This document shows positions 50,351-64,000 of a stretch of DNA of 64,000 nucleotides, in pieces; the first letter of the stretch is position 1, and each line of letters starts with the position of its first letter. The position numbers and the translations under genes were made by a program. The notes beneath the pieces were generated by a model, which saw only the letters and a list, made by a program, of their open reading frames with translations, searched no databases and was not told the origin of the DNA. Source of the DNA: Theocolax elegans (Eukaryota; Arthropoda; Insecta; Hymenoptera; Cerocephalidae); NCBI GenBank assembly GCA_026168455.1, contig CM047425.1, positions 19,732,648 to 19,796,647 on the forward strand, written 5' to 3'.

Positions 50351-51900
50351 ATTATCTAATTTTCCTAATTTAAATAACTTTGTACAATTAGTTTTCCACA
50401 AAAAATTGTTTGAAAAAGTTAAAAAATAAATGTAACAATTTTTATGGCTATTATTTTAAGAGATTACCATGTAAAAGCCTAAACTAAAATTAAAATATTT
50501 TAACATAACGATTGATTATTACTCTTGAAAATAATATTTAAAAAATGTACAATACTTTTACCTCCCTAAATATAGTAAAGAAAGTATATTGTATTGTTAC
50601 GTGCCACAATCAGTTTCTTTCCGACTTGATTATATCATACGTATTTGTGGTTGAAATATCATTGATTCTTATCGGTCAAAGTATCTTTTGATAACAGAGC
50701 GGAAATCCAAATTAAATACACTTTTCAAGAATCGCAAAAGGTGTTTATAAATTTCAATTTTGCAAATCGTTACTAAAATACTGAAATTAAATTATTGGTT
50801 TATATGAGCCTTGGCATAATTATCCACTTTAATAAAAAATTATTAATCACAATGATGTGAAAAAGTTATAATATCATACTTGTACTGTTTACCTGATAAT
50901 ACTTAAATAAATAACGTCATTAGATTTAATGACTGGTTTGTATCGACGGCTGCATCGACGAGAAATGGACCGGAAATTTAATTCTTATAATATTATACCT
51001 TCAGCATAACACTTTAGAAAGATGGATTTATGTGCAATTATGCTGTTTAAATCTTTGATTCGTAAGAATGTTACGTTGTAACCTACATAGAGTTAAGTAT
51101 TTTAACTGTACTTTTCAACGATAATAGTTATACTTTTACTCCATACAATTATCTAAGTGTATATCTAAATCAAGGAAAGATATTTTATTTATATACCAGG
51201 TGGGCCACAGCTAGACGTTGTGTCTTAGTTAAAAAAAATAAAATTAGAATCTTCTTTAAAATTATTAAGAATTATTATTATTTGTATAAATCGTTATCAA
51301 CACTATAACTTACTAATTTATCTATTGTACGTAACACCAGATTGAAAAAATAGTGTCAAAGATCATGCGGTCTACAAATATTCATTTACAATTGTATAGG
51401 CTAAAAATTAATATTTCTAAAAGCAAAGGAATGTATTTGTAATTCGATATATTTTGTATAAGTTAAAACTATCAGGTGTTTTATTGTCTTATATGAAAGT
51501 GGTGATGTAAAAAAGCTTTGTTAAAATTAATGTTGAGATTCAGTGGATACGAGTAAAAGATATTTAAAAAAATTTTGAAATTTCAAGTTGTAATTCTATT
51601 TAACAAAAATATGTTGGCAGAGATATTGTGTACTTCAACTTTATAATGTACAATAATTCAATAGAATTAAAATTAAAATAAATCAACAATTAATATGAAA
51701 TAAATGCACGATTCATGTTATTTAAGTATAAGTGGAGGAAAATAAAAATGTAATTTACATATAATTGTATATATCATAATCAATTTATTTGTTCGATCCA
51801 AAATTCCATTTGATAATTTATGATCGGCGCGAAAGATACTTTGTAAATGTCACTTCAACGGAATGACTTGGCTAGTGTGATTGACAGTCATTAAAATTAA
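50351..51900. other. AT-rich intergenic sequence
   Basis: No supported gene. A small CpG-containing patch lies near 50935-50985. Confidence 0.4.
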
Positions 51901-51902
51901 TA

Positions 51903-52886
51903 AAAAAAATTAATTATTTTTATACGCGAAAATTCAAATAAATATACATAATGCACTAATAAATACACAAAAGACACAAAGATGCAAACAATTTTACAAT
52001 ATTTTTGAGTACTATGAAAGCTAAGTGATTCATAGAACTTTACTAACGTACATTGATCTTAATAAATTGTATTGAAAAATCATTTTATTAAATATGCAAC
52101 TCCCAAAAACTTTATTACGTATAATCATACTATAAAGAAAATCTATTTCTTACATTTTATTCTTAAAAAATGTCTAAAAATGTTATTTTTGGAATGTATG
52201 TATATTCCATAAGCTCAACTTTTTTCGAAAATAAAATATTAAGAAAGATTTTCCTAACTATAAATCTCATCGAGTAACTTGCACATTTTTAAAAAAATTA
52301 ATTATTTTTATACGCGAAAATTCAAATAAATATACATAATGCACTAATAAATACACAAAAGACACAAAGATGCAAACAATTTTACAATATTTTTTGAGTA
52401 CTATGAAAGCTAAGTGATTCATAGAACTTTACTAACGTACATTGATCTTAATAAATTGTATTGAAAAATTTGGTTGTTACAAATGTATAAGAATTACAAT
52501 TTTTCTGGAAAACACTATTTTTTCTTATACCAATCAGTAAATGTATAAATTTTGGACTGTCGCTATTGTCTCAAAGACAGTGTACATCATTAGTTATATT
52601 ATTGTAGACTTATTTCAATACTTACATTACCAACATTTTCATAATTTGCAGTTTACTCGAACAATCTTGATTATTTTATTAAATATGCAACTCCCAAAAA
52701 CTTTATTACGTATAATCATACTATAAAGAAAATCTATTTCTTACATTTTATTCTTAAAAAATGTCTAAAAATGTTATTTTTGGAATGTATGTATATTCCA
52801 TAAGCTCAACTTTTTTCGAAAATAAAATATTAAGAAAGATTTTCCTAACTATAAATCTCATCGAGTAACTTGCACATTTTTTAAAA
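51903..52886 (+). repeat. Tandem duplication with a 203-bp presence/absence difference
   Basis: Segment A (about 177 bp) occurs at 51903-52079 and 52292-52468; segment B (about 215 bp) at 52080-52292 and 52672-52886. In the second copy a 203-bp segment (52469-52671) separates A and B, while in the first copy A joins B directly. The copies are otherwise almost identical. It is non-coding. Confidence 0.9.
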
Positions 52887-53332
52887 ACTCAATCATTCGA
52901 GTAAATTGCAAGAATCAAAAACAGACAATTAAAACAGGGAACTCCAGCATCCACTTAAATATATATATATATATATTTATATATAAATTGCATATTAAAG
53001 TACTAATCTATGGAAAAAGTTTTGCAAAAACACAAGATATTAGGACAAGGAATCACGCGCAATTGTCGTGTAAGACACGAAACAATTCAGACATATACAT
53101 CTAATTGAGTGTGTGCTTCTGTCAGACTTTTTCTTGGAATAGATTTTTAATTTGCCGTTTCTTTAATTCTCTAGCACAAAAAAGCCACGAGAGAAGTAAT
53201 GTCACTTCCTGAGTTGAGCGAGTTTGGTTGTATGCAAAGTCACGCAACTAGAGTTGCCCAGACTAGTTCTCTCGGTGCTATCGGCTTCAAAAAGTAATGA
53301 TTCGTTATTGTGTCCGTGTATCGAGCGCTCGA
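52887..53332 (-). other. Spacer and probable 3' UTR of Arl1
   Basis: Follows the Arl1 stop codon on the minus strand. The section next to the stop (about 53100-53332) has higher GC and may be 3' UTR. A TA repeat lies at 52959-52978. No clear AATAAA is close to the stop. Confidence 0.35.
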
Positions 53333-55294
<1,962 letters not shown>

Positions 55295-56394
55295 TGCAAC
55301 GATTTTCTATTTTCACAGCATAAAGTACACAATTAGTAAACTAACGAAGGGGATTTAATTTATAGGTTAACAAGTAGCTTGTCGTAAAAGTCAGATATTG
55401 AATAAATGGAATGTTTAAAGAAAATAATGAGAAAGAAAACGTGGATAAATATGATGAGATGATTTTCCTATATATATTCTTCTCTCCCAGCGTATTATAA
55501 CCGGAGAGAGAAAAAGTACGTGTCCTCTGTCAGCTGGTTGGTTTAAGACATACTTTTCCCAAAGGTAACAAAATATGTTACAATAACGTCGTTGTATATA
55601 TGTATACGTTCAAATACTATGTAATCGGCGTGATTGGATACGTAGTTTTCCTGTCTTTTATTAATAAAATACTATTAGAAACCGATGGATAATACCTCGA
55701 AAAAAATCTCTATATATACATACAGAGCCACAAATATATACCTATACGATAACGTCACACATACACATACATTACACACGCGCAAGTCGCCGACGACCAG
55801 GTATTTACAAGAATGCGACAGGAGGGCGACAGCGACAGCTCAACGTGGCGCCAACATCGTTCATTCTCGGCTTTTTCCGGACGCCATAAAATTTCAAAAT
55901 GTTATTATTAAAGTAAACAAACAATGCATCTACATACTTGTACTTTATTTAAATAAACTTTAGTAAGTGAACAACTACAAAAAATTTACTTTACATCTTA
56001 TACCATGAATTTTATAAATTTAATTAATATGCATGTAATTATTATAAATTATACACATTTACACATTACAGAGTAAACATGAAATTTATTTGTAAAGATT
56101 TGCGAAACCTCAACGCGAAATACAAGATAATATTAATAAATATTTTGTTTTATCTTACAAAATTAAATATTTACAATTTATTTATTTTGAAATAATAAGT
56201 ATTTTAGTTGATATATCGTTGAAAATCGACCTAAAAACTGCAATGACAGAACTTTGTCATGGTATGGTAATAAATACCGTGGTAAACGTCAAAAAACGTC
56301 ATGGCGGTAACTCTTTACGGCCGCTGAGCCACGAGCACGAGTTGCCGATAAGGCTGAATTTTTATACAAATAACTTTTTCCGAAATAAAGAAAA
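55295..56394. promoter_or_regulatory. Divergent intergenic region between Arl1 and eIF3m
   Basis: Both 5' UTRs and promoters must lie in this 1.1 kb. CpG-richer patches occur near 55490-55560 and 55790-55880 and again at 56270-56350, just before eIF3m, where ATGGCGGTAAC resembles a downstream-type core motif. No TATA box is evident, as expected for housekeeping genes. Open frames here look non-coding. Confidence 0.5.
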
Positions 56395-58221
56395 ATGCAG
56401 GGACCCGCAGTTTTTATGGACGGTACTACCGAAGATCAGGTAATTGTTTTATATTTATTCCTTAATGTGTATTTAGTCAATATCTTTTCGTAAATAAATT
56501 CCTTACAATTTAGGTTATGAACGACAGATTCCGCTTGTTGTAGCTTACTACAATTGTATTTTACATATGCGACAATTTTTTTGTAATAATACTCTTAATC
56601 TATTATGTTAATGTTTTTATTTTAATTATTTTTAGGCTCAAGAGTTGAGAATATATTTCAAGAGTCTTGGTGCTGAAATAAGCGAGGAAAAATCACCAAA
56701 AGGTATTGAAGATGATTTACATAAAATAATTGGTGTGTGCGATGCTTGTTTCAAAGAAGGTAATGAAACTGAGATTGAAACTATTTTAAATGATATTGTA
56801 TCCATTATGATTCTTGTACCAACCGAAAGAGCTGAAAATATAGTATTAGCATTTTGTGAAAAATTGACAAAAGCACCCGGTTATAAATTAGGTTTGGTTT
56901 GTCTTAAAGCGTAAGTAACTATTAATCAAAAAAAGTATAAATATTTTTCAAAATTATGTATCATTTGATTATTAACTGAATTAACTATATTTTAGTTTAT
57001 GGCTGCTTTTCCAATCTTTACCCGAAGATTCTTCTATGAGATATCACGTATATTACCATTTGGTTCAAATTGCTAGAAATGTTGATCAAGTCAAAGCTGT
57101 TTACAATGGAGTAGATCAATTGAAACAACAATTTGCTACTTGTCCACCAGCAAATGAACAAATGCAAAAGCTTCTTAGATTATTGCATGAAGTATTGCTA
57201 GGCTGTAAACAAGGGTATATAAATTTTATGTTATTAACAATATCAATTATTGCTAACTGATATGTAAATGTATATATATTCTTTTATTTACTCAGTGAAC
57301 AAGCAGCTGCAGTAATGGTTGAACTTCTTGGAACTTACACTTCTGAAAATGCTTCTGCAGCTAGAGAAGATGCACAACGTTGTATTTTAGCAGCGTTAGC
57401 TGATCCAAATACATTTCTTCTAGATCCTCTCTTGGCTTTAAAGCCTGTAAGATTTTTAGAAGGAGAACTCATTCATGATTTATTACTTATATTTGTACAA
57501 GAGAAATTGCCTGCATATTTAAAATTCCACAAGGATCACAAAGAATTCGTTGAGAGTCATCTTGGTTTAAATCATGAACAGAATATGAAGAAGATGAGGT
57601 TATTGACTTTCATGCAATTAGCTGAAACTAATCCTGAAATGTCTTTCCAAACAATTCAAAATGAATTGCAAATTGATGAAGATCAAGTTGAAAGCTTTAT
57701 CATTGATGGTGAGTTAAAGTTTCTATTTTCAATATCTATTTACATTGTTATTTATATTACCCTATAATGAATTTATTTATTGCCTTAGTAAATAAATAAA
57801 TTTGTTTTAATGTAGGGTATATTAATAGGATTAGTACTGGCTTGATAAAACTACATTTTTATTAAGTTATCGTAATATTCAACATATTTAATTACATTTA
57901 AATTTTACAAAACAAATCATTTATAAAACATAAAATTACATCTAAAATTAATAATGAACATTAATTAATGTATGATTAATTTTTAATGTTATTATAGTAT
58001 TAAAGACGAAACTTGTACGTGCTCGAATGGATCAAGCTGGAAGAAAAGTTCTTGTATCAAGCACGATGCACCGAACATTTGGTCGTCCTCAGTGGCTACA
58101 GCTACGTGAACTTTTGGCTTCCTGGAAAGCTAATCTCTCCAGTGTACAAGACGGTATGAAGAGCGTTGCTGCCGCACAAATGGAACTCGCTGCCAAGACG
58201 AAGGCGCCAATAGTTCACTGA
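56395..58221 (+). CDS. eIF3m: Eukaryotic translation initiation factor 3 subunit M (eIF3m; Tango7 in fly)
   Basis: Five coding exons: 56395-56439, 56636-56910, 56996-57214, 57296-57708 and 57998-58221 (TGA), joining into 391 residues, close to the fly protein. Recognisable stretches are [87 protein letters not shown] and [13 protein letters not shown]. The C-terminal half contains the PCI domain (roughly residues 200-345), which packs into the PCI/MPN octameric core of the eIF3 complex on the 40S ribosomal subunit. All introns are short (71-289 bp) with GT-AG ends. The start ATG gives a short extension [11 protein letters not shown] before the conserved region, as in fly. It converges with the Lobe-like gene downstream. 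Confidence 0.96.
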
Positions 58222-58410
58222 CATTCAAGGAAATTTCACTAAGCGATCTCATGTTCGAACTGAGATCGCTTATTCTTTTCATAATCCCGCTACTGCACGG
58301 AATGACTCTAAATAATGCGAGGCAATGAACTTTACTTATAATCAAAGGTGACTTATTTGAGTTTATAACTTACACTAACGTTTGATAAATTTGATATAAT
58401 TTTCATATCT

Positions 58411-58416
58411 AATAAA
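58411..58416 (+). terminator. Candidate polyadenylation signal of eIF3m
   Basis: AATAAA 190 bases after the eIF3m stop codon, followed by AT-rich DNA. Confidence 0.5.
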
Positions 58417-60533
58417 AATATATTTAATTTTTATATTATCTTTAAAATCACAACTAAGAAACAAAAATCAATTTATTAAATTAATAAATAATAACTTTAA
58501 AAATTTATAAACAAGGTTTATTTGACATTTCTACCGTGCAGAGAATCTGTTATATAAGGGATTGAAAAGAATAAATGATTTTTAAAAAGTGTTAAATATC
58601 TCATGTGTAATCTTTTTTATATCATTTTAAGTATAACACATTTTTCATATTGATAATATAAATTATAATTAAATATATTTAGGTTCTCTACATTTTTAAT
58701 AAAAAAAATATATAACTTCAAGTAGATACTTTTCAAGTATCAAATAATTAGTTTATTATTTAAAATTACATTAAAATGATATATACGTGAGAAACCGCTT
58801 TTTAAAAATCAATATTTAAAATACAAAACTCCGTGTAATTCGATATACTGTATTGGTATTGTATTATATAGCATGTAATTTGTACGAAGTTTCATATAAA
58901 TTAAATGTCGTTTTATTTACAACTACGAAATATATGTAGGAATTAAATAAAATAAGAAGACAGTTTTATTATAACAATCGCTTTATTTCTAGCCTAACGG
59001 CGAAGAATATATTTTGCAAACTTTTGCGATATGCAATTACTTCAAGCAGTTCGGTTCATTTCACGTTTACCCTTATTGTATTCACATTTGATATTTTTGG
59101 CCTATACAGGACATATACCGGTTAACTCGTTGTTTAGCGACATAAAATTTGTTTTTGTACCTGTGTGTATATGTGCTGTTTGCTATGAGTATTCATGGAT
59201 CAGTCAAGAGTTGCTAGAGGAAGAAACTGATTCGAGACAAGTGAACACTTGACGAACTTTTAAAAGTTAATAAGGAATATCTACAATCAAATTTACAATT
59301 CTATTTTATTACATACAATTGAAAGGTATGAATGTTTAAATTTATAAAGTTTAATTTCTACCAATTGCGCTAGAGAAGCTAAATTTTAACTTTTGTATAA
59401 AAATATGTATAAAAATATATATTTTGGTTGGAACGTTACATGTATTTTATATTTATAAAATTCTTTTATGTATAATAACAAATTTTATTCTAAAATTTTA
59501 TATGAATTATAAATAGTAATATTCAGGTTTAGCTAAACTGCAGAATTTTCATAAATAATCAATAGTTCAAAATTAAATTATGAATTTTGATTGCAAATAT
59601 TCCTCAAACAATGATTAAGATTACAAGATTTTAAATATTTAATTACTCACAATATTTAATATTCTTATATAGTTCTTTAATTTACAAAACAACAAGAATA
59701 GTAAAATTAAGACTCTAAAAGTGGACGTCATTAAATTTTTATATAATAAAATAGAAAAATATTCAAGTCATTTGAATTAAAAAAAGCTTGTTAACAATAT
59801 TTTTTATTATCCAATATTACAAATTGTCAAAAATAAATTCCTCTATTAATTTTGAAAGGTACCATACTAATCGCCAAACAAAAATGTAAATACATGTTCA
59901 ACTTTTTACATATTAATAATTGTGTATCAACTTATAAATAATGCATGATAAAAGCCTATTAAAAATATATAATAAATGATACTTTATGTAATTAGTACAG
60001 TAGCCTTTCTAATTCATTATCATACAAACATTCAATAAAACTCAATGTGGCTCTGTCCCTGCAAAACAAGAGTTTAAATTTAATTTCTAAATAACAGTCA
60101 TCATCATTCTTATAAACTTACTAAAAAACGGTGGGTTGTATTATCATTTCAAGGTACACTTCGATCCTCATTAATTCGACAGTACAAAAAGAAAAATAAT
60201 CATTCTTGAAAATAAGCAAAATGCTATTTTCATATAAATCACCGGACATTATATAAAACACTTAAAATAGATCTTAGCTTCAATTAAACTGACTTTCTTT
60301 GTAGCGTCTAAAGTTTGAAAACTATCTTTAAAGTCTACAGCAGCAGCCATACTTAATAATAAAATGTATAATTGTCGCTTTCACAGTACGACCTTCTAAA
60401 GCCGCTGCCATTTTAAAATAATCAAAAAAATAACGTTTGATGTATATGTCACAGTAATAATAAAAAATAATAACATCACATGTTTGTGTCTTCAATTTTA
60501 TAGACACTTGTAGTGATCCTAAGGCTCATTAAG
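58417..60533. other. Convergent intergenic region and probable 3' UTR of the Lobe-like gene
   Basis: AT-rich, with no supported gene. The 73-residue frame at 59031-59252 has no family features. A minus-strand AATAAA at about 58982-58987 could end the Lobe-like transcript, which would imply a 3' UTR of about 1.5 kb; this is uncertain. Confidence 0.4.
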
Positions 60534-62719
60534 TCAGATTTGAGTTGAAATTCTTGGACGAGGTAGGTCGCCGAAAAGTGCATCACCATGTACGCTGTTA
60601 GCTAAGGCCTTTATTGAAGCTTGTATGTTATGAGGATCCATTGGATCTCTAGATATCTAGAAATTAAAAAATGCGTTATTATTTTATCGTTATTAGTTAT
60701 AATTTTAAGTAATTATAATTATAATGTATATAATACCTGCTCATCATCAACTTCTTGTACTGTACGTTGACCAAAATAATGAAAAGCAGGCACTGTTACA
60801 GGCAACGATTTGGCTAATGTTGGATGACCACTCCTTTGACCTCTTGTTATGTGCATTCCTTCATTGCCTGAATCTAAAAGAAAGTTTAAAAAACAATGAA
60901 TGAAGAAGATCAAATTATAATCTAAATTTATTTCAAAAATTAATTAGGTACCATCCGTATCAGATTCTTGATCGGAAGCTTGCAAATGCCTTATAGTTAA
61001 CGAACTGTCATCCATACCCTCAAGTATAAACATAGCTTCATCATAACTATTAAAGTCTTGTATTCTTATATCATCACTGTTACCATTCTATGAAATAAAT
61101 TATAACATTCAGATAGAATTATTAGATACAATAGTTTTTACATTTATTTGTTTTAAATTAATAACTTACGACTGCATGCATATTTTTAGGTGGTTTTGAA
61201 GATACATTTTGTGGTTGCACTGCATTTTTTGAAATAAAAGTAGCAGTTGCATCAATATCATCATTTGTTGAGGTAGATTTAGTTGGCTGAATAGTTTCTG
61301 GAGTTGCAGGTGGAGTTTCTAAATTGGTCGAGCCACCTACAGTTTGTAGTTCACTAGTAATTAATCTGTAATATAAAATAATTAATTTAGTTTACTCCTA
61401 TACTACAAATAAAAGTACTGACCATTATACATGGATGTGTATACACTTTAACTAAGAAATTATAACATATAAATATCTTGATATATACCTTGCAAGAATG
61501 TTGTGTTCAGTATGGGCACGATCTCTAAAATCATTTAAAATCTGATACTGTTCCCTTGTGAATGCACGTATTTTCTCATCTAGAACAATAGCCTGACGTT
61601 GAATAGCTTCTTCAAGTTGTTGTTCAAGTCCTTCAAGAGCTACCCTTAGATTACTTGATAACTTAAATGCTGTAAAAATAATAAAGAATATATTATTATA
61701 TTTTTTCGTAATTAATAAAATCAAAAAGCTTTTTAATTTATTGAGCAATTTTGCAACATGTGTCTGTATCTTAGATTTAAATTTTCAAAAATACAAAAAT
61801 TTATCAAGTAATTTTAGAAATTTAATATCATGAATGGAGATTTAACAATCAAAGTATTGTTTACTAATATTTGTTATTAAAGAAGCATATATATTTATTA
61901 ACTAATTTAAATAATGTATATTGTTTTATATTATGCTTGACATTATATAAATTATATTCAATAATTAGTTTTAAAATTAAATAAATCAGTACCAGAAAAT
62001 TTGGCTGGAGGTTCTAATGGATTATAATCATCTGCTTTAGTGCGATCCACTACTATCCTAAAAGCTCGACTGAAGTTAGGACTATTTTTTAGCTTTGTTA
62101 TTTCTTCTTCAGACTTCTATATTACAAGAAAGTATATCATATTAAATACAGATACTTATATTATGTACATATATTAATTAAAAAAATTTAAACTCACTAC
62201 AAGATTAGTGTTAATTAGAACCATAGCTGCTCCATATTCTCTGTGGATTGCATGAGTGTACATTAAACAGTTGTAACAGCGATGAATAACCCATGCACCA
62301 ACACTTCTAACTTCCACTAGAGTAGGCTGTTCTTTTGTTATATTTTCTAATTTATTAACAGTAACAAGATCCTTAAAAAGAAAATTACATTTCTAAATAA
62401 AGTATATTAAGTATAAATAAATAGTTTAAAATTATAATATAAGGTTAAATCAAGCTTTGCAAGTTGACAAATTTGAAATGAGCAATAGAAATAATTTCAA
62501 AACATAGTTATGTAGATATATTCCATAATAATGTTTTAAATGATCAAAAATTATTAATAAACTTAAGATTAAAATTAACTTAACATAAATACTTACATTT
62601 TTAAAAAAACTATCACTCTGTTCGATCACACTTAGTTCAATCTCATCAATATTGACACAGCGTAATTCACAATCTTTTGTTTTTATTGATACATTTAAAC
62701 ATTTGCATGTCACATACAT
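60534..62719 (-). CDS. Lobe: Proline-rich Akt substrate PRAS40 orthologue (Lobe)
   Basis: Eight coding exons on the minus strand: 62719-62597, 62371-62198, 62116-61993, 61669-61489, 61365-61170, 61087-60952, 60873-60737 and 60656-60534, giving 397 residues. The C-terminal third identifies it: AKSLPVTVPAF (332-342) matches the mTOR-phosphorylated segment of human PRAS40 (Thr338 at the Ser183 position), and FGDLPRPRIST (385-395) matches the Akt site, with RxRxxT ending at Thr395 (human Thr246). FILEG (286-290) lies where PRAS40 has its TOS motif. A helical, probably coiled-coil stretch spans about 145-200, followed by a Ser/Thr/Pro-rich linker. PRAS40/Lobe binds Raptor and restrains TORC1 until Akt phosphorylates it and 14-3-3 binds. 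The protein ends two residues after the Akt site. The first ATG is chosen; the frame stays open a little upstream without an ATG. Confidence 0.9.
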
Positions 62720-64000
62720 TTTACAAATTTGGGAAGAATTCAATATTTCCAAAAATAGTTTGATGCAAGCGTATTTTATGTATTTGGCAAGAAATTATTC
62801 AGTATCTTGACTTTCTGATATATTTTATTTATCACATATACAATGTTGTAATCTGAAATAAAAAATGAATAAAGATTATTCAACATTAAAGGTGGAATAT
62901 AAGTGAAATGAAATCAAACACTCATTAAGTATAATAAACATAGAGAGTTTCAATGGCTATATCAATGTTTTGTTTGTTAAAATAGTAAAGAATAAAACCT
63001 GAAAATCAAGTTTTATAATTTATGCACATTTTTATGTTGATTTTGCACAAGAATATTTTAATTATGTGCTATTGAATAAAGTTCATGTGCATATTTTTAA
63101 ATATAGATGAGAAATATCATCTGTTTATAGATACAAATATTTAATGTTTGTAAAATAAAATGAACGCAATAACTTTGATAATAATAAAGTATTACATTTG
63201 TATATAATAATTTTAAATTGTAAGGTTAATATCAATATATCTTGAAATAACTGAGATAGAATTAATTTGGGAAATATATATCACTTTCACTTGAATGAGT
63301 GGTAAAAGTGATGAATAATTATTATTTTATTTTAATAATGAATTGATCTACATGTATATATGTATTATAATGAGCCCCTATGTTTATTTAAAAATTCTTC
63401 ATAAAATAAAGTTTTTGAAAAAAATAATAAATACTGAGAAAGTAATCATAAATACTTATATCTGAATACATAAATTAATCATTAATTCCTTATTTGACAG
63501 TAAAATTGACGAAAAGAATTTGCTTGATTGTGTATAAAAAATTCAACAATGTCAACAGCTGATGCTAACACAGTAATAATAAAATATTCAACGAGTAACA
63601 AAAGCTAATCAATAAGTTAATATGAAGAGGTAGAATAAAATTTGACAATGGTATAATAAAACTGTAGTTATATTTGTCTCTATATATACTGTAACTATAC
63701 CATAGATAAATAAATAATTTAGAAAAAAAACATTTAACCTCCACGATTGATATTGCATGTACATAATGTTGTATATATCCGACAGAAAACAAAAAAAGTA
63801 ACACACAAAACATTATATTTATATTGTACAAAAAGTTACAGAAACAAGATCAATAACAATGAAATTATGCGGACGAAAAACTAAACAATGTAAAGAAACT
63901 TTTGATATACGTAAATGTACATATCTATGTAAAAAAAGGCCGACAGAAAACCGTTTATAATGTAAAATACTGTGGAACAACAAACATTGAAAAACCACTT
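62720..64000. other. Upstream region of the Lobe-like gene and AT-rich end of the window
   Basis: The promoter and 5' UTR of the Lobe-like gene should lie in the first few hundred bases, but no core element is distinctive. The remaining 1 kb is AT-rich with no supported feature; minus-strand frames at 63565-63831 are hydrophobic low-complexity translations. Confidence 0.4.

Noticed and set aside
59031..59252. 73-residue hydrophobic frame between eIF3m and the Lobe-like gene
   Set aside because: Probably within the 3' UTR of the Lobe-like gene on the opposite strand; no recognisable protein features.

Overview
The window is AT-rich eukaryotic DNA with short exons, canonical GT-AG introns and long gene-poor spacers. 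The encoded proteins (a Yellow/MRJP-family protein, insect-type arylalkylamine N-acetyltransferase relatives, ARL1, eIF3m and a PRAS40/Lobe orthologue) point to an insect. Low GC with no obvious CpG depletion and the compact gene structures fit Hymenoptera best (inference; no species is claimed).

Layout. Positions 1-13.3 kb hold no gene I can support: AT-rich sequence with an old foldback repeat (1.76-2.35 kb), a tandem duplication (5.4-6.9 kb) and GC-richer patches. A six-exon yellow gene (probably yellow-y) runs on + from 13665 to 26924; its 8.9-kb first intron holds GC-rich patches and a duplicated 325-bp block, and its last intron holds a 570-bp inverted-terminal-repeat element. Two two-exon AANAT-like acetyltransferase genes lie on the minus strand (32040-30018 and 38388-36229), each encoding 237 residues; between them are remains of a non-LTR retrotransposon and a 682-bp hairpin element. 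From 38.4 to 53.3 kb there is no gene; this stretch has a GC-rich block (40.4-42.4 kb) and a cluster of non-autonomous DNA elements, including a TTAA-flanked element nested in a Tc1/mariner-like element and a 2.29-kb giant foldback with apparently identical arms. At the right end are three housekeeping or signalling genes: Arl1 (minus, five coding exons), eIF3m (+, five exons, divergent from Arl1) and a PRAS40/Lobe orthologue (minus, eight exons, convergent with eIF3m).

How the genes fit together. Yellow proteins and insect dopamine/arylalkylamine N-acetyltransferases act on opposite branches of dopamine use in cuticle colouring, so their adjacency here is suggestive but unproven. ARL1 is a trans-Golgi GTPase, eIF3m is part of the translation-initiation scaffold, and Lobe/PRAS40 is an Akt substrate that restrains TORC1. 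Exon boundaries were derived by hand from splice signals and frame continuity; every joined reading frame closes without an internal stop.
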